From positions 248,001-312,000 of the forward strand of contig NZ_SIRR01000007.1 in assembly GCF_011634895.1 (NCBI RefSeq): DNA of 64,000 nt. Direction: 5' to 3'. The number at the start of each line of letters is the position of its first letter. The stretch's first letter is position 1. A program made the position numbers and the translations under genes. A model generated the notes under the pieces. The model saw only the letters and a program-made list of their open reading frames with translations. It searched no databases and was not told where the DNA came from. This DNA comes from Rheinheimera pleomorphica (GTDB taxonomy: Bacteria; Pseudomonadota; Gammaproteobacteria; Enterobacterales; Alteromonadaceae). Positions 8,182 to 17,733 of this stretch are shown here, piece by piece.

Positions 8182-8673
8182 TTACAACGCCAGCGTTTTC
8201 TCGCCGCGTGCTATGCCTGAAGCTCCGCTGCGCACCACTTCCAGAATGGGTGTCGCGCCTAACGCCTGAATAAAGGCGTCCAGTTTATCACTGGTACCCA
8301 CTAGCTGAATGGTGTAAGTGGTCGGTGTGACGTCGATGATTTGGCCACGGAAAATATCGGCACAGCGTTTTACCTCTTCGCGCTGGTTGCCATTGGCTTT
8401 TACTTTCACCAGCATCAGCTCGCGTTCAATATGCGCCGCTTCACTGATGTCTGATACTTTCACCACCTCAATCAGCTTATGCAGTTGCTTGCTGATTTGC
8501 TCAATCACCTGATCGTTACCCTGCGTCACCAGTGTTAGCCGTGATAGCGTCGGATCGTCAGTCGGGGCTACGTTTAATGAGTCGATGTTATAGCCACGTT
8601 GGGCAAACAAGCCAACTAAACGGGCCAAAGCGCCGGATTCGTTTTCCAGCAGAACAGAAATAATATGTCGCAT
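8182..8673 (-). CDS. ilvH: Acetolactate synthase small (regulatory) subunit
   Basis: IlvH is the regulatory subunit of acetohydroxyacid synthase III in valine, leucine and isoleucine synthesis; it binds valine through its ACT domain and controls the catalytic subunit. At 163 residues the length equals that of E. coli IlvH. The ACT domain starts at once (RHIISVLLENESGALARLVGLFAQRGYNIDSL), followed by the VAPTDDPTLSR segment and the C-terminal domain (EVKRCADIFRGQIIDVTP). The start is one base after the ilvI stop, and its ribosome site AGAGGA lies inside the last codons of ilvI. Confidence 0.97.
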   Translation of the reverse strand: MRHIISVLLENESGALARLVGLFAQRGYNIDSLNVAPTDDPTLSRLTLVTQGNDQVIEQISKQLHKLIEVVKVSDISEAAHIERELMLVKVKANGNQREEVKRCADIFRGQIIDVTPTTYTIQLVGTSDKLDAFIQALGATPILEVVRSGASGIARGEKTLAL

Positions 8674-8674
8674 G

Positions 8675-10432
8675 TTAAGTCCTCTCTGTTTTGCTTAAAA
8701 ACATCTCGTTCATGGCGCCACCCGGCACTTGCATCGGATAGACGTGCTCTTTCGGGTCGACATGAATATCTAAAAACACCAGCTGATCTTTAAGCGCAAA
8801 AGCGCGCTCCAGAGCTGGCTGCAGCTCTTCCGGTTTAGTCACGCGAATACCAACATGGCCATAGGCCTCGGCCAGTTTGACAAAGTCGGGCAGTGAATCC
8901 ATGTAAGAGCTGGCATAACGCGACTCATAGTTCATGTCCTGCCACTGCTTTACCATGCCCAGATAGCCATTGTTCAGGTTAATAATTTTCACCCCCAGGC
9001 CGTACTGCTTGCAGGTAGACAGCTCCTGAATATTCATCTGAATAGAGCCCTCACCGGTAACGCAGACGACATCGGCATCGGGGTAGTTCAGTTTTACTCC
9101 CATCGCCGCTGGCAGGCCAAAGCCCATGGTGCCAAGGCCGCCGGAGTTGATCCAGCGGTTAGGTTTATTGAACTGATAGTACTGGGCGGCAAACATCTGG
9201 TGCTGGCCGACATCACTGCAGACATAGGCATCGCCTTTGGTAATTTTGCTGACCTGCTCAATCACATATTGCGGTTTTAACAGCGGCGTAGCGCTATCAT
9301 AGCGGCCGCCGTGCACGGCACGCCACTGCGCTATCTGCTGCCACCAGCTTTGCAGCGCGGTAGTATCGAGCTTTTTCTTTTTCTGCTTAAGTACTGCCAG
9401 CATCTCTGTCAGCACCGGCTTAACCAGGCCGACAATCGGAATATGGGCATTGATGGTTTTACTGATACTGGCCGGGTCGATGTCGATGTGAATAATAGTG
9501 GCATCGGGGCAGAATTTTTTCGTGTTGTTGGTTACCCGGTCATCAAAGCGGGCACCGACGGCCAGAATAAGATCGGCATGGTGCATCGTCTGGTTCGCTT
9601 CATAGCTGCCGTGCATGCCCAGCATACCAATAAACTGCTTATCGCCGGCCGGATAAGCACCCAGCCCCATGAGTGTGTTGGTGACTGGCAGGTTTAGCAG
9701 CTGTGCCAGCTCGGTTAACTCTTCGGCTGCCTGACCCATAATGACGCCACCACCGGCATATAAAATGGGCTTTTTCGCCGCTAATAACGCGGTGACGGCC
9801 TTTTTAATCTGGCCGGCATGGCCCTGCTGTTTCGGCTGGTACGAGCGCAGGTTAATTTCGCTCGGATAATGGTAAGCAAACTTCTGGTTCGGCATCGTCA
9901 TATCTTTCGGGATATCCAGCACCACCGGGCCTGGCCGGCCGGTTTGGGCGATATGAAAGGCCTTTTTAATTAAATAGGGGATATCCTCCGGCCGCCGTAC
10001 CGACATATTGTGCTTACAAATCGGCCGGGAAATACCGAGCATATCGGTTTCCTGAAAGGCATCATCGCCAATTAAGTGGCTCATTACCTGGCCGGTGAGC
10101 ACTACCATAGGTATCGAATCCATATAGGCAGTGGCGATGCCGGTAACAGCGTTAGTGGCGCCCGGGCCGGAAGTCACCAGCACCACGCCGGCTTTGCCGC
10201 TGGCGCGGGCATAGGCGTCGGCCATATGGGTGGCGGCCTGTTCATGGCGCACCAGTACATGTTTGACTTTATTTTGCTGGAACAGGGCATCGTAAATATG
10301 TAATACCGCGCCGCCCGGATAGCCGTACAGGTATTCCACCCCTTCATCGGCAAGGGCACGGATCACCATAGCGGCACCGGACAACATCTCGGGAGCTTTA
10401 GTGGTGTCGACTGACTTGGTCTGGCTGGTCAT
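8675..10432 (-). CDS. ilvI: Acetolactate synthase large (catalytic) subunit
   Basis: This 585-residue ThDP- and FAD-dependent enzyme condenses pyruvate with pyruvate or 2-ketobutyrate in branched-chain amino acid synthesis. Visible motifs are the N-terminal [14 protein letters not shown] and the catalytic Glu segment [22 protein letters not shown], the FAD region around [19 protein letters not shown], the ThDP-binding [18 protein letters not shown] and the Mg2+ loop [33 protein letters not shown]. It pairs with ilvH directly downstream, so I use ilvI rather than ilvB. About 20 residues at the N-terminus precede the conserved GAAMVIRAL start. A 348-base leader lies upstream. Confidence 0.97.
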   Translation of the reverse strand: MTSQTKSVDTTKAPEMLSGAAMVIRALADEGVEYLYGYPGGAVLHIYDALFQQNKVKHVLVRHEQAATHMADAYARASGKAGVVLVTSGPGATNAVTGIATAYMDSIPMVVLTGQVMSHLIGDDAFQETDMLGISRPICKHNMSVRRPEDIPYLIKKAFHIAQTGRPGPVVLDIPKDMTMPNQKFAYHYPSEINLRSYQPKQQGHAGQIKKAVTALLAAKKPILYAGGGVIMGQAAEELTELAQLLNLPVTNTLMGLGAYPAGDKQFIGMLGMHGSYEANQTMHHADLILAVGARFDDRVTNNTKKFCPDATIIHIDIDPASISKTINAHIPIVGLVKPVLTEMLAVLKQKKKKLDTTALQSWWQQIAQWRAVHGGRYDSATPLLKPQYVIEQVSKITKGDAYVCSDVGQHQMFAAQYYQFNKPNRWINSGGLGTMGFGLPAAMGVKLNYPDADVVCVTGEGSIQMNIQELSTCKQYGLGVKIINLNNGYLGMVKQWQDMNYESRYASSYMDSLPDFVKLAEAYGHVGIRVTKPEELQPALERAFALKDQLVFLDIHVDPKEHVYPMQVPGGAMNEMFLSKTERT

Positions 10433-10780
10433 GTTGGTTTCTCATAGTTTGCTGTGGCAAAGACAACACGCCACGGCTTTGCAGGCAAAGCGTGGGTGAA
10501 TATTTCAAAGCAGTGTTACACCTGCTTTATGCTGTGCTACGTGGACTGGTTAAACAGGATAAGCTGTTAAACTCAAACTATGGCGCTATGGTTATTTGCT
10601 GCTGAGCAGTCATTTTTTTAGTGCGCCTGAATAATTTACGTGATGGACGGCCAGATGTCGATGCTTTTTCGCCGGCTTTTGCTGCTTTAATCCGCAGTTA
10701 CAAGGCTTGCAAAGCCACAACGCCGCCCACATAGTAGCAACTTAGTGAATTCAGACCACCAGCACAGGATTTAAGCCGTT
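10433..10780. promoter_or_regulatory. Divergent ilvI / ybbN intergenic region
   Basis: The 348 bases between the two start codons must hold both promoters. On the minus (ilvI) side two short frames lie in series: about 40 codons from 10732 to 10610 (starting MWAALWLC) and 11 sense codons from 10613 to 10578 (MTAQQQITIAP), with an ATGA overlap. Neither is a classic Ile/Val/Leu-rich attenuator leader. A strong stem-loop sits close to ilvI at 10471-10495. I could not identify a clear -35/-10 pair. Confidence 0.5.
10471..10495 (-). promoter_or_regulatory. Stem-loop in the ilvI leader
   Basis: The arms CCACGGCTTTGC (10471-10482) and GCAAAGCGTGG (10485-10495) pair with one bulged base, about 40 bases before the ilvI start. 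The minus strand after the stem reads GTGTTGTCTTT, which is too broken for a normal terminator. It could be a leader structure that affects ilvI expression. Confidence 0.4.
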
Positions 10781-11626
10781 ATGCAACAGCCAATAGTGGA
10801 CGTATCAATTAATAATGCCCGTGAGGTGCTCGATGCCTCTATGCAAAAACTGGTGCTGTTTCAGTTCTGGTCGGCGCGCAGCGAAGGCTGCACCCAGCTA
10901 AGCCCGGTACTGGAGAAAATTGTCCGCCAGTACCCCAACCAATTGCTGCTGGCTCGGGTAGATTGTGATAACGAGCCTGATCTGGCGATGCAGTTTGGAG
11001 TGCAATCACTGCCGACGGTAATGATGATAAAACAGGGCCGGCCGGTGGACGGTTTTGCCGGAGTGGAAACCGAACAGGCGATACTGGCGAAGCTGGCCGC
11101 TTATTTACCCAAGCCGGAAGATGATTTGCTGGCGCAGGCTGAGGCTTTATTGGCTGCGCAGGATTACGCCGGCGCTTACCCGTTGTTAAAAGATGCGATG
11201 GCGCTGGCACCTGAGCGTAGCGACATTAAGGTGTGGCTGGCCGATGCGGCCGTCAGTTTAGGCCAGTTGCCGCAAGCCGAAGCCTTACTGGCTGAGATTA
11301 AACTGGCTGAGCAGGATGCGCTGTATAAAACGGTACAGGCCAAATTACAGCTGGCCAAAGAAGCGGCTGATACGCCGGAAATTCAGGCGCTGGAGGCAGC
11401 GTTGGCCAAAGATAGCGCCAACAATCAACTGAAAGAGCAGTTAGCCATTCAGTATCAGGCGGTGCAGCGCAGTGAAGAGGCGCTGGCATTGTTATTGACA
11501 ATTTTGCAGCAGGATCTGAATTTTGGTGGCAGCAAAAAGCTGTATCTGGATATTCTGGCTGCTTTACCGAAAGGCGATAGTGTCGCCAGTCAATATCGGC
11601 GCAAGCTATACAGCCTGCTGTACTAA
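10781..11626 (+). CDS. ybbN: Thioredoxin-fold co-chaperone YbbN (CnoX)
   Basis: YbbN/CnoX is a cytoplasmic holdase that protects proteins from bleach-type oxidation and passes them to DnaK and GroEL. The first 110 residues are a thioredoxin fold with QFWSARSEGCTQL at the active site: the usual CxxC is replaced by Ser34-x-x-Cys37, as in E. coli (SQHC). The cis-proline loop is SLPTV and the GxxVDGFAG segment follows. Residues 115-281 form TPR-like helices (LAQAEALLAAQDYAGAYPLLKDA). The length matches E. coli YbbN. The methyltransferase gene starts three bases after its stop, so the two are probably co-transcribed. Confidence 0.93.
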   Translation: MQQPIVDVSINNAREVLDASMQKLVLFQFWSARSEGCTQLSPVLEKIVRQYPNQLLLARVDCDNEPDLAMQFGVQSLPTVMMIKQGRPVDGFAGVETEQAILAKLAAYLPKPEDDLLAQAEALLAAQDYAGAYPLLKDAMALAPERSDIKVWLADAAVSLGQLPQAEALLAEIKLAEQDALYKTVQAKLQLAKEAADTPEIQALEAALAKDSANNQLKEQLAIQYQAVQRSEEALALLLTILQQDLNFGGSKKLYLDILAALPKGDSVASQYRRKLYSLLY

Positions 11627-11629
11627 CCG

Positions 11630-12826
11630 ATGCCGGTCAGTCTGCAACAGCAGTTTCAACAACTTAGCACCGTATTACAACAATATCGTCAGTACTGGCA
11701 GCTATTACCTTTTAGCTGCCCGCAACTGCCGTGGCAGAACGCGCCGCTACAGCGCTGCTTGCTGGCGCTGGACGAGACGCAAATAAGGCTGATTGACCAA
11801 AGTAGTAGGCTGCAACAGCAGTACTTTGCTGAATTTTTCCCGGTGCTGTTTTCCCTGCCTGGGCTCACGGCAGCGGCGGCGCAGCGCACAACGGCGGCCT
11901 TGCCCTTTTGGCTGGAAAACGGTATTGCCGGGCGTAAATTGCAGCAAATAGATGCCTTGTGCCAGCAATGGCCTGACAGCGCGGCCCCGGTAGTTGAGTG
12001 GTGCGCGGGTAAAGGGCATCTGGGGCGGATTCTAAGCCATCGCTTTAAGCAGGCGGTGACCAGTGTTGAATGGCAGCCTGACTTGTGCCGCCAAGGCACA
12101 GCACTGGCCGAGAAATACCAGATTAAACAGCAATTTGTTTGTGCTGACGTGCTGGCTGGGCCCCTCAGTACGGTGTTGCAACCACAGCAGCATATCGTCG
12201 CGCTGCACGCCTGCGGTCAACTGCATATTACCCTGCTGCAACAGGCGGTACAGGCTGGCTGCCAGCAATTGCAACTGGTGCCGTGCTGTTATCATCTGAT
12301 CCCGCAAACGCAATATCAGCCATTGTCGGCACAGGCTAAGGCCGTCGATCTGCAGCTTAATAAAGATGATTTAAAACTGGTGGTGCAGGGCCAGGTCACC
12401 GGCGGTGAGCGGATTGAAAAATTACGCAGCACCGAAGTATTGTGGCGTTTAGCCTACGATGAGCTGCGCGCTGAGCTAAGCGGCCAGCCACACTACCGGC
12501 CGCTGGCGTCAGTAAGCAAACATTGGTTTAGTGGTGACTTTGCCGCTTTTGCCCAGTGGGCAGCGCAGCAGCATCAGCTAAGTTTACCTGCTGCATTAGA
12601 TTGGCAAGCCTATTTGCAGCGCGCCAGCAAACGTATGGCGCTGGTGCAACGTATTGAACTGGTGCGGCACCTGTTTCGCCGGCCATTGGAGTTGTGGCTG
12701 GCGCTGGATAAGGCCTTATATTTACAACAGCACGGTTATCAGGTTCAGCTGACTGAGTTGTGCCCGGCTGAGGTTACACCGCGTAATGTGCTATTAAGCG
12801 CCACTAAACGGCAGGCGGCGTTTTAG
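11630..12826 (+). CDS. Class I SAM-dependent methyltransferase (Methyltransf_32, METTL25-like)
   Basis: The 398-residue protein has the SAM-binding motif VVEWCAGKGHLGRIL (residues 121-135), an acidic post-strand Glu in SVEWQPD, and the signature pair ALHACGQLH (191-199) and LVPCCYHLI (216-224). The last two are typical of the Methyltransf_32 group, related to METTL25/RRNAD1, whose bacterial members have no firmly known substrate; tRNA, rRNA or protein are the likely targets. It lies just behind ybbN and converges with the acyltransferase gene, with which it shares four bases at the 3' end. The N-terminal 110 residues are Gln-rich and not assigned. Confidence 0.85.
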   Translation: MPVSLQQQFQQLSTVLQQYRQYWQLLPFSCPQLPWQNAPLQRCLLALDETQIRLIDQSSRLQQQYFAEFFPVLFSLPGLTAAAAQRTTAALPFWLENGIAGRKLQQIDALCQQWPDSAAPVVEWCAGKGHLGRILSHRFKQAVTSVEWQPDLCRQGTALAEKYQIKQQFVCADVLAGPLSTVLQPQQHIVALHACGQLHITLLQQAVQAGCQQLQLVPCCYHLIPQTQYQPLSAQAKAVDLQLNKDDLKLVVQGQVTGGERIEKLRSTEVLWRLAYDELRAELSGQPHYRPLASVSKHWFSGDFAAFAQWAAQQHQLSLPAALDWQAYLQRASKRMALVQRIELVRHLFRRPLELWLALDKALYLQQHGYQVQLTELCPAEVTPRNVLLSATKRQAAF

Positions 12827-13752
12827 CACGCCAGCTGCTCGCTACTGCTGCTCAGGCTCTGGCATTGGTGATATTGCATGATTAACTGGTCTTTATGTTG
12901 CCAACGCTGATTCAGCCACAGCTGAAAGCGCTGCCGGAACTGCTCGTCGTTAAAGTAATCGCCAATCACCTGCTGGTCTACCGGCAATACCTCTACCTGC
13001 ACCACCACCCGTTTTAATTTGCCCATTAACATGTCCATTGCCACATGCTGCGGATTGTCCGGATACAGCAGGGTAAAGTCTAAAATGGCATTAAACTGCT
13101 CGCCCATGCTGGCCAGCGTAAAGGCAATACCGCCGGCTTTGGGCGGTAGCAGATACTGAAACGGGCTACGTTTATCTGCCTTTTTTTGCTCAGTAAAGCG
13201 GGTGCCTTCGACAAAGTTGATAATGGTGGTAGGCACGGTTTGAAATTTCTGGCACGAGGCGCGCGTGGTGGCAATGTCCTTGCCTTTTAGCTCGGGCCGC
13301 TTAGCTAGCTGGGCTGCGCTGTAGCGTTTCATAAACGGCATATCCAGCGCCCAACAGCCGGTGCCTAAAAACGGCAGCCATTTTAGCTCATCTTTTAAAA
13401 AGAATTTCGGCTCCGGAATGCGGCTATGCGCCACAGTGCTGACCACCGGAATATCCAGCCAGCTTTTATGGTTCGAGATCAGCAAATACCAACTTTGTTT
13501 GTCCAGCGTCTGCGCGCCGGTTACCTGCCAGTCGACCTGGTTAAACAGGTTTATCAGCGCAGTGTTTACTGCTGTCCAACCGCGGTAACAACCTTTACCG
13601 GCATAACCGGTTAGCCGGTGCACCGTTTTAAACGGCAGCAACAGCTTAATAATCCCCAGCGGCGTGACCACCAGACCCCAAAACGCCAGGTTTAGCGCAA
13701 AGCCGCTAAAACTAAACGGCAATAACAACCAGCCGGGTAGAAAACTTAACAT
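12823..13752 (-). CDS. Lysophospholipid acyltransferase-like protein (YihG-type), copy B
   Basis: A 309-residue PlsC-family enzyme that transfers acyl chains to a lysophospholipid or related acceptor at the inner membrane. The catalytic motif is NHKSWLD (His95-x4-Asp100), followed by PKFFLKDELKWLPFLG and the acceptor-binding FVEGTRF (residues 180-186). One or two N-terminal membrane segments lie before residue 45. It resembles E. coli YihG in the order and spacing of these blocks. The gene begins in the stop codon of the upstream acyltransferase (TAATG), and the two proteins are clear paralogues. Confidence 0.9.
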   Translation of the reverse strand: MLSFLPGWLLLPFSFSGFALNLAFWGLVVTPLGIIKLLLPFKTVHRLTGYAGKGCYRGWTAVNTALINLFNQVDWQVTGAQTLDKQSWYLLISNHKSWLDIPVVSTVAHSRIPEPKFFLKDELKWLPFLGTGCWALDMPFMKRYSAAQLAKRPELKGKDIATTRASCQKFQTVPTTIINFVEGTRFTEQKKADKRSPFQYLLPPKAGGIAFTLASMGEQFNAILDFTLLYPDNPQHVAMDMLMGKLKRVVVQVEVLPVDQQVIGDYFNDEQFRQRFQLWLNQRWQHKDQLIMQYHQCQSLSSSSEQLAC

Positions 13753-14645
13753 TACTGCTTAACTCCTTGTTTCAGCTTACTCAGCTGCAAATCTTTTTGC
13801 TGCCATAACTGGTTAATCCACTGCTGGAAGCGCTCGCGGTATTGGTTATCGTTGTAATCACCCAGTAGCTCAGGGGTTATTGGCAACACTTTAATCTGCA
13901 CCGTTATATCACGAACTTTGCCGGAGATATAATCCCAGAACGTTGGAATACCTTTCGGGTAATAAATGGTGATATCGAGAATTTTATGCAGCTGCTCGCC
14001 CATAGCGCCCAATACAAAGGCTGCACCACCGGCTTTGGGTTTTAGCAGGTTGTGATAGGGCGATTGCTGTTTATCATGCTTGTCGTGGGTAAAGCGGGTG
14101 CCTTCAACAAAATTCATAATGGCAGCTGGCTTAAAGCGGAATTTACGGCAGGCTTTACGGGTGGTTTCAATGTCTTTGCCCTGCAGATGCGGGTTGCGTT
14201 GCAAAAAAGCCTTGCTGTAGCGCTTCATAAAAGGGAAATCCAGCGCCCACCAACAAATGCCTAAAAAGGGCACGTAAATCAGCTCTTTTTTCAGGAAAAA
14301 CTTAATAAACGGGATCTTGCGGTTAAACACCTTTTGCAGCACCAGAATATCGGCCCAGGACTGATGGTTGGCCAGCACCAGATACCAGTCTTTGCGCGAC
14401 AGCTTTTCCAACCCGCTGACATGCCAGCGGATACGGGTAAACAGGCGGGTAGTAAAGTTATTTACGCTGATCCAGGCCACGGCGCAGGCGTCCAGCAGGT
14501 ACGTCATCCAGCTTTGCCAGCGGGTTATCGGTGGCAGTTTTAGCAGCGCTAACAGCAATACCGGTACAAACCAGAACAGGGTGTTCAGAATGTATAACAA
14601 CAGCGATAGCGTACCGGTAATAGGACGCGGTAAAAAATGTAACAT
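13752..14645 (-). CDS. Lysophospholipid acyltransferase-like protein (YihG-type), copy A
   Basis: The second PlsC-family acyltransferase has NHQSWAD (His94-x4-Asp99), IKFFLKKELIYVPFLG and FVEGTRFT (Glu181-Gly-Thr-Arg184). The ATG at 14645 is chosen because AGGTG stands about six bases upstream and because the protein then aligns from its first residues with copy B (MLHFLPRP against MLSFLPGW); an ATG at 14663 would add six residues. It is the promoter-proximal gene of the pair. The tandem copies may differ in acyl or acceptor preference. Confidence 0.9.
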   Translation of the reverse strand: MLHFLPRPITGTLSLLLYILNTLFWFVPVLLLALLKLPPITRWQSWMTYLLDACAVAWISVNNFTTRLFTRIRWHVSGLEKLSRKDWYLVLANHQSWADILVLQKVFNRKIPFIKFFLKKELIYVPFLGICWWALDFPFMKRYSKAFLQRNPHLQGKDIETTRKACRKFRFKPAAIMNFVEGTRFTHDKHDKQQSPYHNLLKPKAGGAAFVLGAMGEQLHKILDITIYYPKGIPTFWDYISGKVRDITVQIKVLPITPELLGDYNDNQYRERFQQWINQLWQQKDLQLSKLKQGVKQ

Positions 14646-14744
14646 AGCAGCACCTGATAGCAATGGCCGGCAGTTGGCGCCGGCTAAAAATAATAACAGC
14701 AGGCGAGCCTGCTGTTAACACATCGGATCAGTAGCTAGTTTACC

Positions 14745-16631
14745 TTAATCTTCAAAGTAGGTGTAACCGTAAACGCCGGCTTTTAGCTCATCCAACAACT
14801 CATCTTTGCGACCATCGAGCATTTCCAGCTTCGCCAGTTGTTTGGTGTATGAGGCAATCAGCTTCTTGGCATCAAACTGCACATAGCGCAGCACATCGGC
14901 TACCGTATCGCCTTTGATGATATTGGTTAGCTTATAGCTGCCGTCTTCATTCAGTTCTACATGTACGGAGTCGGTATCACCGAACAAATTGTGTAAGTCG
15001 CCAAGGATTTCCTGATAGGCGCCAACCATAAACATACCCAGCAGATATTGCTCGTCCTCTTTGTATAGCGGTAGTGGCAGGCTGGATTCAATACCATTGC
15101 CATCGGCATAGCTTTTTAGCTGGCCGTCGGAGTCACAGGTAATATCCTGAATAATAGCGCGGTGGTTTAGCGGCTCGTTCATCCGCTCCAGTGGCATTAC
15201 CGGGAACAGCTGGTCGATACCCCAGGCATCCGGCATTGACTGGAACAAGGAGAAGTTAACAAATAACTTATCAGCCAGCTTTTCGTTTAGCTCATCATGA
15301 ATGGCGCGGTGCGAACGTGCTGTCATATCCAGATTGGCTTTTACCCGGTTGATGGTGGCAAAGTAAATTTGCTCCAGCAGCGACCAGTCTTTCAGCGTTA
15401 ATAAGCCATGCACATACTGAGCATGGGCATCGGTAAAATAGTGCACGGCATCGTGGTAGGCTTCTATCGCGGTGCGCGGTGTCACGTTCTGGTAGGCTTC
15501 CCACAGCCCCAAAATCACTGTAGGCGAGTCTTCACTTGGCTCTGGCAGGTTAACCAAACCCGGTGCACGCTCGATATCAATCGCATCGGTCACCAGTACT
15601 GCATGGTGCGCGGTCATCGCCCGGCCAGACTCGGTAATAATGTTCGGGTGCGGCAAATCGTACTCGTCACATACTTCTTTTAAGCCGTTGACCACGTTAC
15701 GGGCATACTCGTACATGGTGTAGTTCATGGAGCAAGCCGAGCGCGACTTCGAGCCTTCGTAGTCCACGCCTAAACCACCACCCACGTCGACGGTAGTAAT
15801 AGGCACGCCTAAGGTGCGCAGTTCAGCATAGTGGCGGGCGCATTCGCGAATAGCATTATGAATATCGCGGATATTGGCAATTTGTGAGCCGATATGAAAA
15901 TGCACCAGCTGCAGTAAATCCAGCTTGCCGGCATCACGCAATATATCAATCGCCTGCAGTACCTGGGTGGCGGTTAAGCCGAATTTGCCTTTTTCGCCAC
16001 CGGTGTTTTGCCATTTGCCTTTACCGACCGAATTTAACCGGATGCGGATACCAATGCGTGGCGCGGCGCCTAAGTTATCAATTTCGCGCAGCAGGGTCTT
16101 CAGCTCAGACAGTTTCTCTACCACCACGTATACGGTATGGCCCATCATGTCGCCGATAGTGGCTAAGCGTAAAAACTCGCTGTCTTTATAGCCGTTACAG
16201 ACGATTTGCAGTGGTTGCTCGGTAACACCCAAAATCGCCATTAACTCGGGCTTACTGCCGGCTTCCAGGCCTACCTTGCCGCTGTCGTGGCTAATCAGGC
16301 GTTTTACTACCGAGAATTGCTGGTTTACTTTAATTGGGTACACCGCAGTGTACTGGCCCTGGTAGTCTTTTTCCGCTTTGGCGCGCTGGAAGGATTTAAT
16401 CAGCGTATCTACCCGGTGCTGCAGAATATCGGTAAAACGCACCAGTACCGGCAGCGTTAAGCCTTCTTCTTTAAAGCGGGCTGTAAGCTCAGGAAAACTG
16501 ATGCCTTTTTTACTGTGGTCCTGATCCGGATAAGCCACCAGATCGCCCTCAGCGTTTACATCAAAATACCCTTCACTCCATACAGCTACGTTGTAGATAG
16601 AGCGTGCTTTTTCAGTACCCCAGTCGGCCAT
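14745..16631 (-). CDS. speA: Biosynthetic arginine decarboxylase
   Basis: SpeA decarboxylates arginine to agmatine with PLP, the first step of the agmatine route to putrescine. The 628 residues are close to the E. coli length (658), mostly missing the N-terminal extension. The PLP lysine is Lys101 in AVYPIKVNQQ; HFHIGSQIANI and TTVDVGGGLGVDYEGS are the barrel-domain PLP phosphate motifs, and ITCDSDGQLKSY carries the active-site Cys of the C-terminal domain. It is divergent from speE with a 142-base shared upstream region. No agmatinase or agmatine deiminase gene is seen here. Confidence 0.96.
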   Translation of the reverse strand: MADWGTEKARSIYNVAVWSEGYFDVNAEGDLVAYPDQDHSKKGISFPELTARFKEEGLTLPVLVRFTDILQHRVDTLIKSFQRAKAEKDYQGQYTAVYPIKVNQQFSVVKRLISHDSGKVGLEAGSKPELMAILGVTEQPLQIVCNGYKDSEFLRLATIGDMMGHTVYVVVEKLSELKTLLREIDNLGAAPRIGIRIRLNSVGKGKWQNTGGEKGKFGLTATQVLQAIDILRDAGKLDLLQLVHFHIGSQIANIRDIHNAIRECARHYAELRTLGVPITTVDVGGGLGVDYEGSKSRSACSMNYTMYEYARNVVNGLKEVCDEYDLPHPNIITESGRAMTAHHAVLVTDAIDIERAPGLVNLPEPSEDSPTVILGLWEAYQNVTPRTAIEAYHDAVHYFTDAHAQYVHGLLTLKDWSLLEQIYFATINRVKANLDMTARSHRAIHDELNEKLADKLFVNFSLFQSMPDAWGIDQLFPVMPLERMNEPLNHRAIIQDITCDSDGQLKSYADGNGIESSLPLPLYKEDEQYLLGMFMVGAYQEILGDLHNLFGDTDSVHVELNEDGSYKLTNIIKGDTVADVLRYVQFDAKKLIASYTKQLAKLEMLDGRKDELLDELKAGVYGYTYFED

Positions 16632-16773
16632 TGTCGTTCCTTTAAAATTAAGTTGGCTATAGTTTAAGGCTTATACGACGACGCTGCAGCAAAAAACACG
16701 AAAAACCGAAAAAATTTGAGTGTAACGGCGCTAAAAGGCACAATACGCGCCCTGTTACAGCAAGGGGATAACT

Positions 16774-17631
16774 ATGTCTGGTTTTAACAACAATTGGTAC
16801 ACCGAAATATTCGCCGCCAGTGGCAGCGCTTTTGGCCTGCAGGTCACAAAAAAGCTGGACGAAGTGCAGTCGCCATTTCAGAAGATTGAAATGTTTGAGA
16901 CAACGCATTTTGGCAATTTAATGGTGATTGACGACGTTATTATGCTTAGCAGCCGCGATAACTTCCTGTATCACGAAATGCTGAGCCACCCGGTGCTGTT
17001 TAGTCATGCCAACCCGAAAAACGTGGTGATTATCGGCGGTGGTGACTGCGGCACCCTGCGTGAAGTGTTAAAGCACCCGGGCGTTGAATCGGTCACACAA
17101 ATTGATATCGATGAGCAGGTTACCCGGATGGCAGAAAAGTACTTTCCGGAGCTGTGCGCGTCAAATAATGACCCGCGTGCGACACTGAAATTTGATGATG
17201 GTATTAAATTTATGCGCGAGGCGCAGCCAGAATCAATCGACGTCATTATTGTTGATTCAACCGATCCTATTGGCCCGGGCGAGGGGCTGTTTAACCGCGC
17301 CTTTTACGACAGCTGTCGCAAAGCACTGCGTCATGGCGGCATTTTAGTGCAGCAAAGTGAATCACCGCTTATTCATATGCCACTGTTAAAAGACATGCGT
17401 AGCGCAATGCAGGATGCCGGTTTTGCGGCCTTGCAAACGTTGTTGTTCCCGCAAATGGTGTATCCGTCCGGTTGGTGGACCTGCACTATGGCGCGCAAAG
17501 GCATGGCGTTTGATGGTTTCCGTGAAGCCGACGCGGCAGCAGCACGCTTTAACACAGAATACTACAATGTTGAGGTACACAAAGCGGCATCAGCCTGGCC
17601 TAACTTTATGCGGCGTGCATTGCTGGATTAA
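16774..17631 (+). CDS. speE: Polyamine aminopropyltransferase (spermidine synthase)
   Basis: SpeE moves an aminopropyl group from decarboxylated S-adenosylmethionine to putrescine. The 285-residue protein shows the N-terminal beta domain (TKKLDEVQSPFQKIEMFET), the cofactor loop IIGGGDCGTLREVLKHP and the catalytic VDSTDPIGPGEGLF loop with its conserved Asp residues. Length matches the family. AAGGGG six bases before the ATG supports the start. Its partner speA is divergent. Confidence 0.96.
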   Translation: MSGFNNNWYTEIFAASGSAFGLQVTKKLDEVQSPFQKIEMFETTHFGNLMVIDDVIMLSSRDNFLYHEMLSHPVLFSHANPKNVVIIGGGDCGTLREVLKHPGVESVTQIDIDEQVTRMAEKYFPELCASNNDPRATLKFDDGIKFMREAQPESIDVIIVDSTDPIGPGEGLFNRAFYDSCRKALRHGGILVQQSESPLIHMPLLKDMRSAMQDAGFAALQTLLFPQMVYPSGWWTCTMARKGMAFDGFREADAAAARFNTEYYNVEVHKAASAWPNFMRRALLD

Positions 17632-17733
17632 CAAACAGACTTAAACCAGGCTGAACAGAAAAATAAATTGCTAAGCTTGCTTGCGTATTTGGCAAGCTTT
17701 CTGTACATTTATTGTTCATGTGTGGGGTGGCAA

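Noticed and set aside
10578-10613. Classic branched-chain attenuator peptide before ilvI
   Set aside because: The 11-residue peptide MTAQQQITIAP has only two Ile and no Val or Leu, and no U-run follows the stem-loop.
11689-12099. Long open frame antisense to the methyltransferase gene
   Set aside because: It lies fully within a gene with clear family motifs; the opposite frame gives a Cys- and Ser-rich chain with no recognisable domain.
16632-16773. A small gene or riboswitch between speA and speE
   Set aside because: The 142 bases show no convincing frame with a ribosome site and no strong conserved stem that I could recognise; a plain divergent promoter region is enough.
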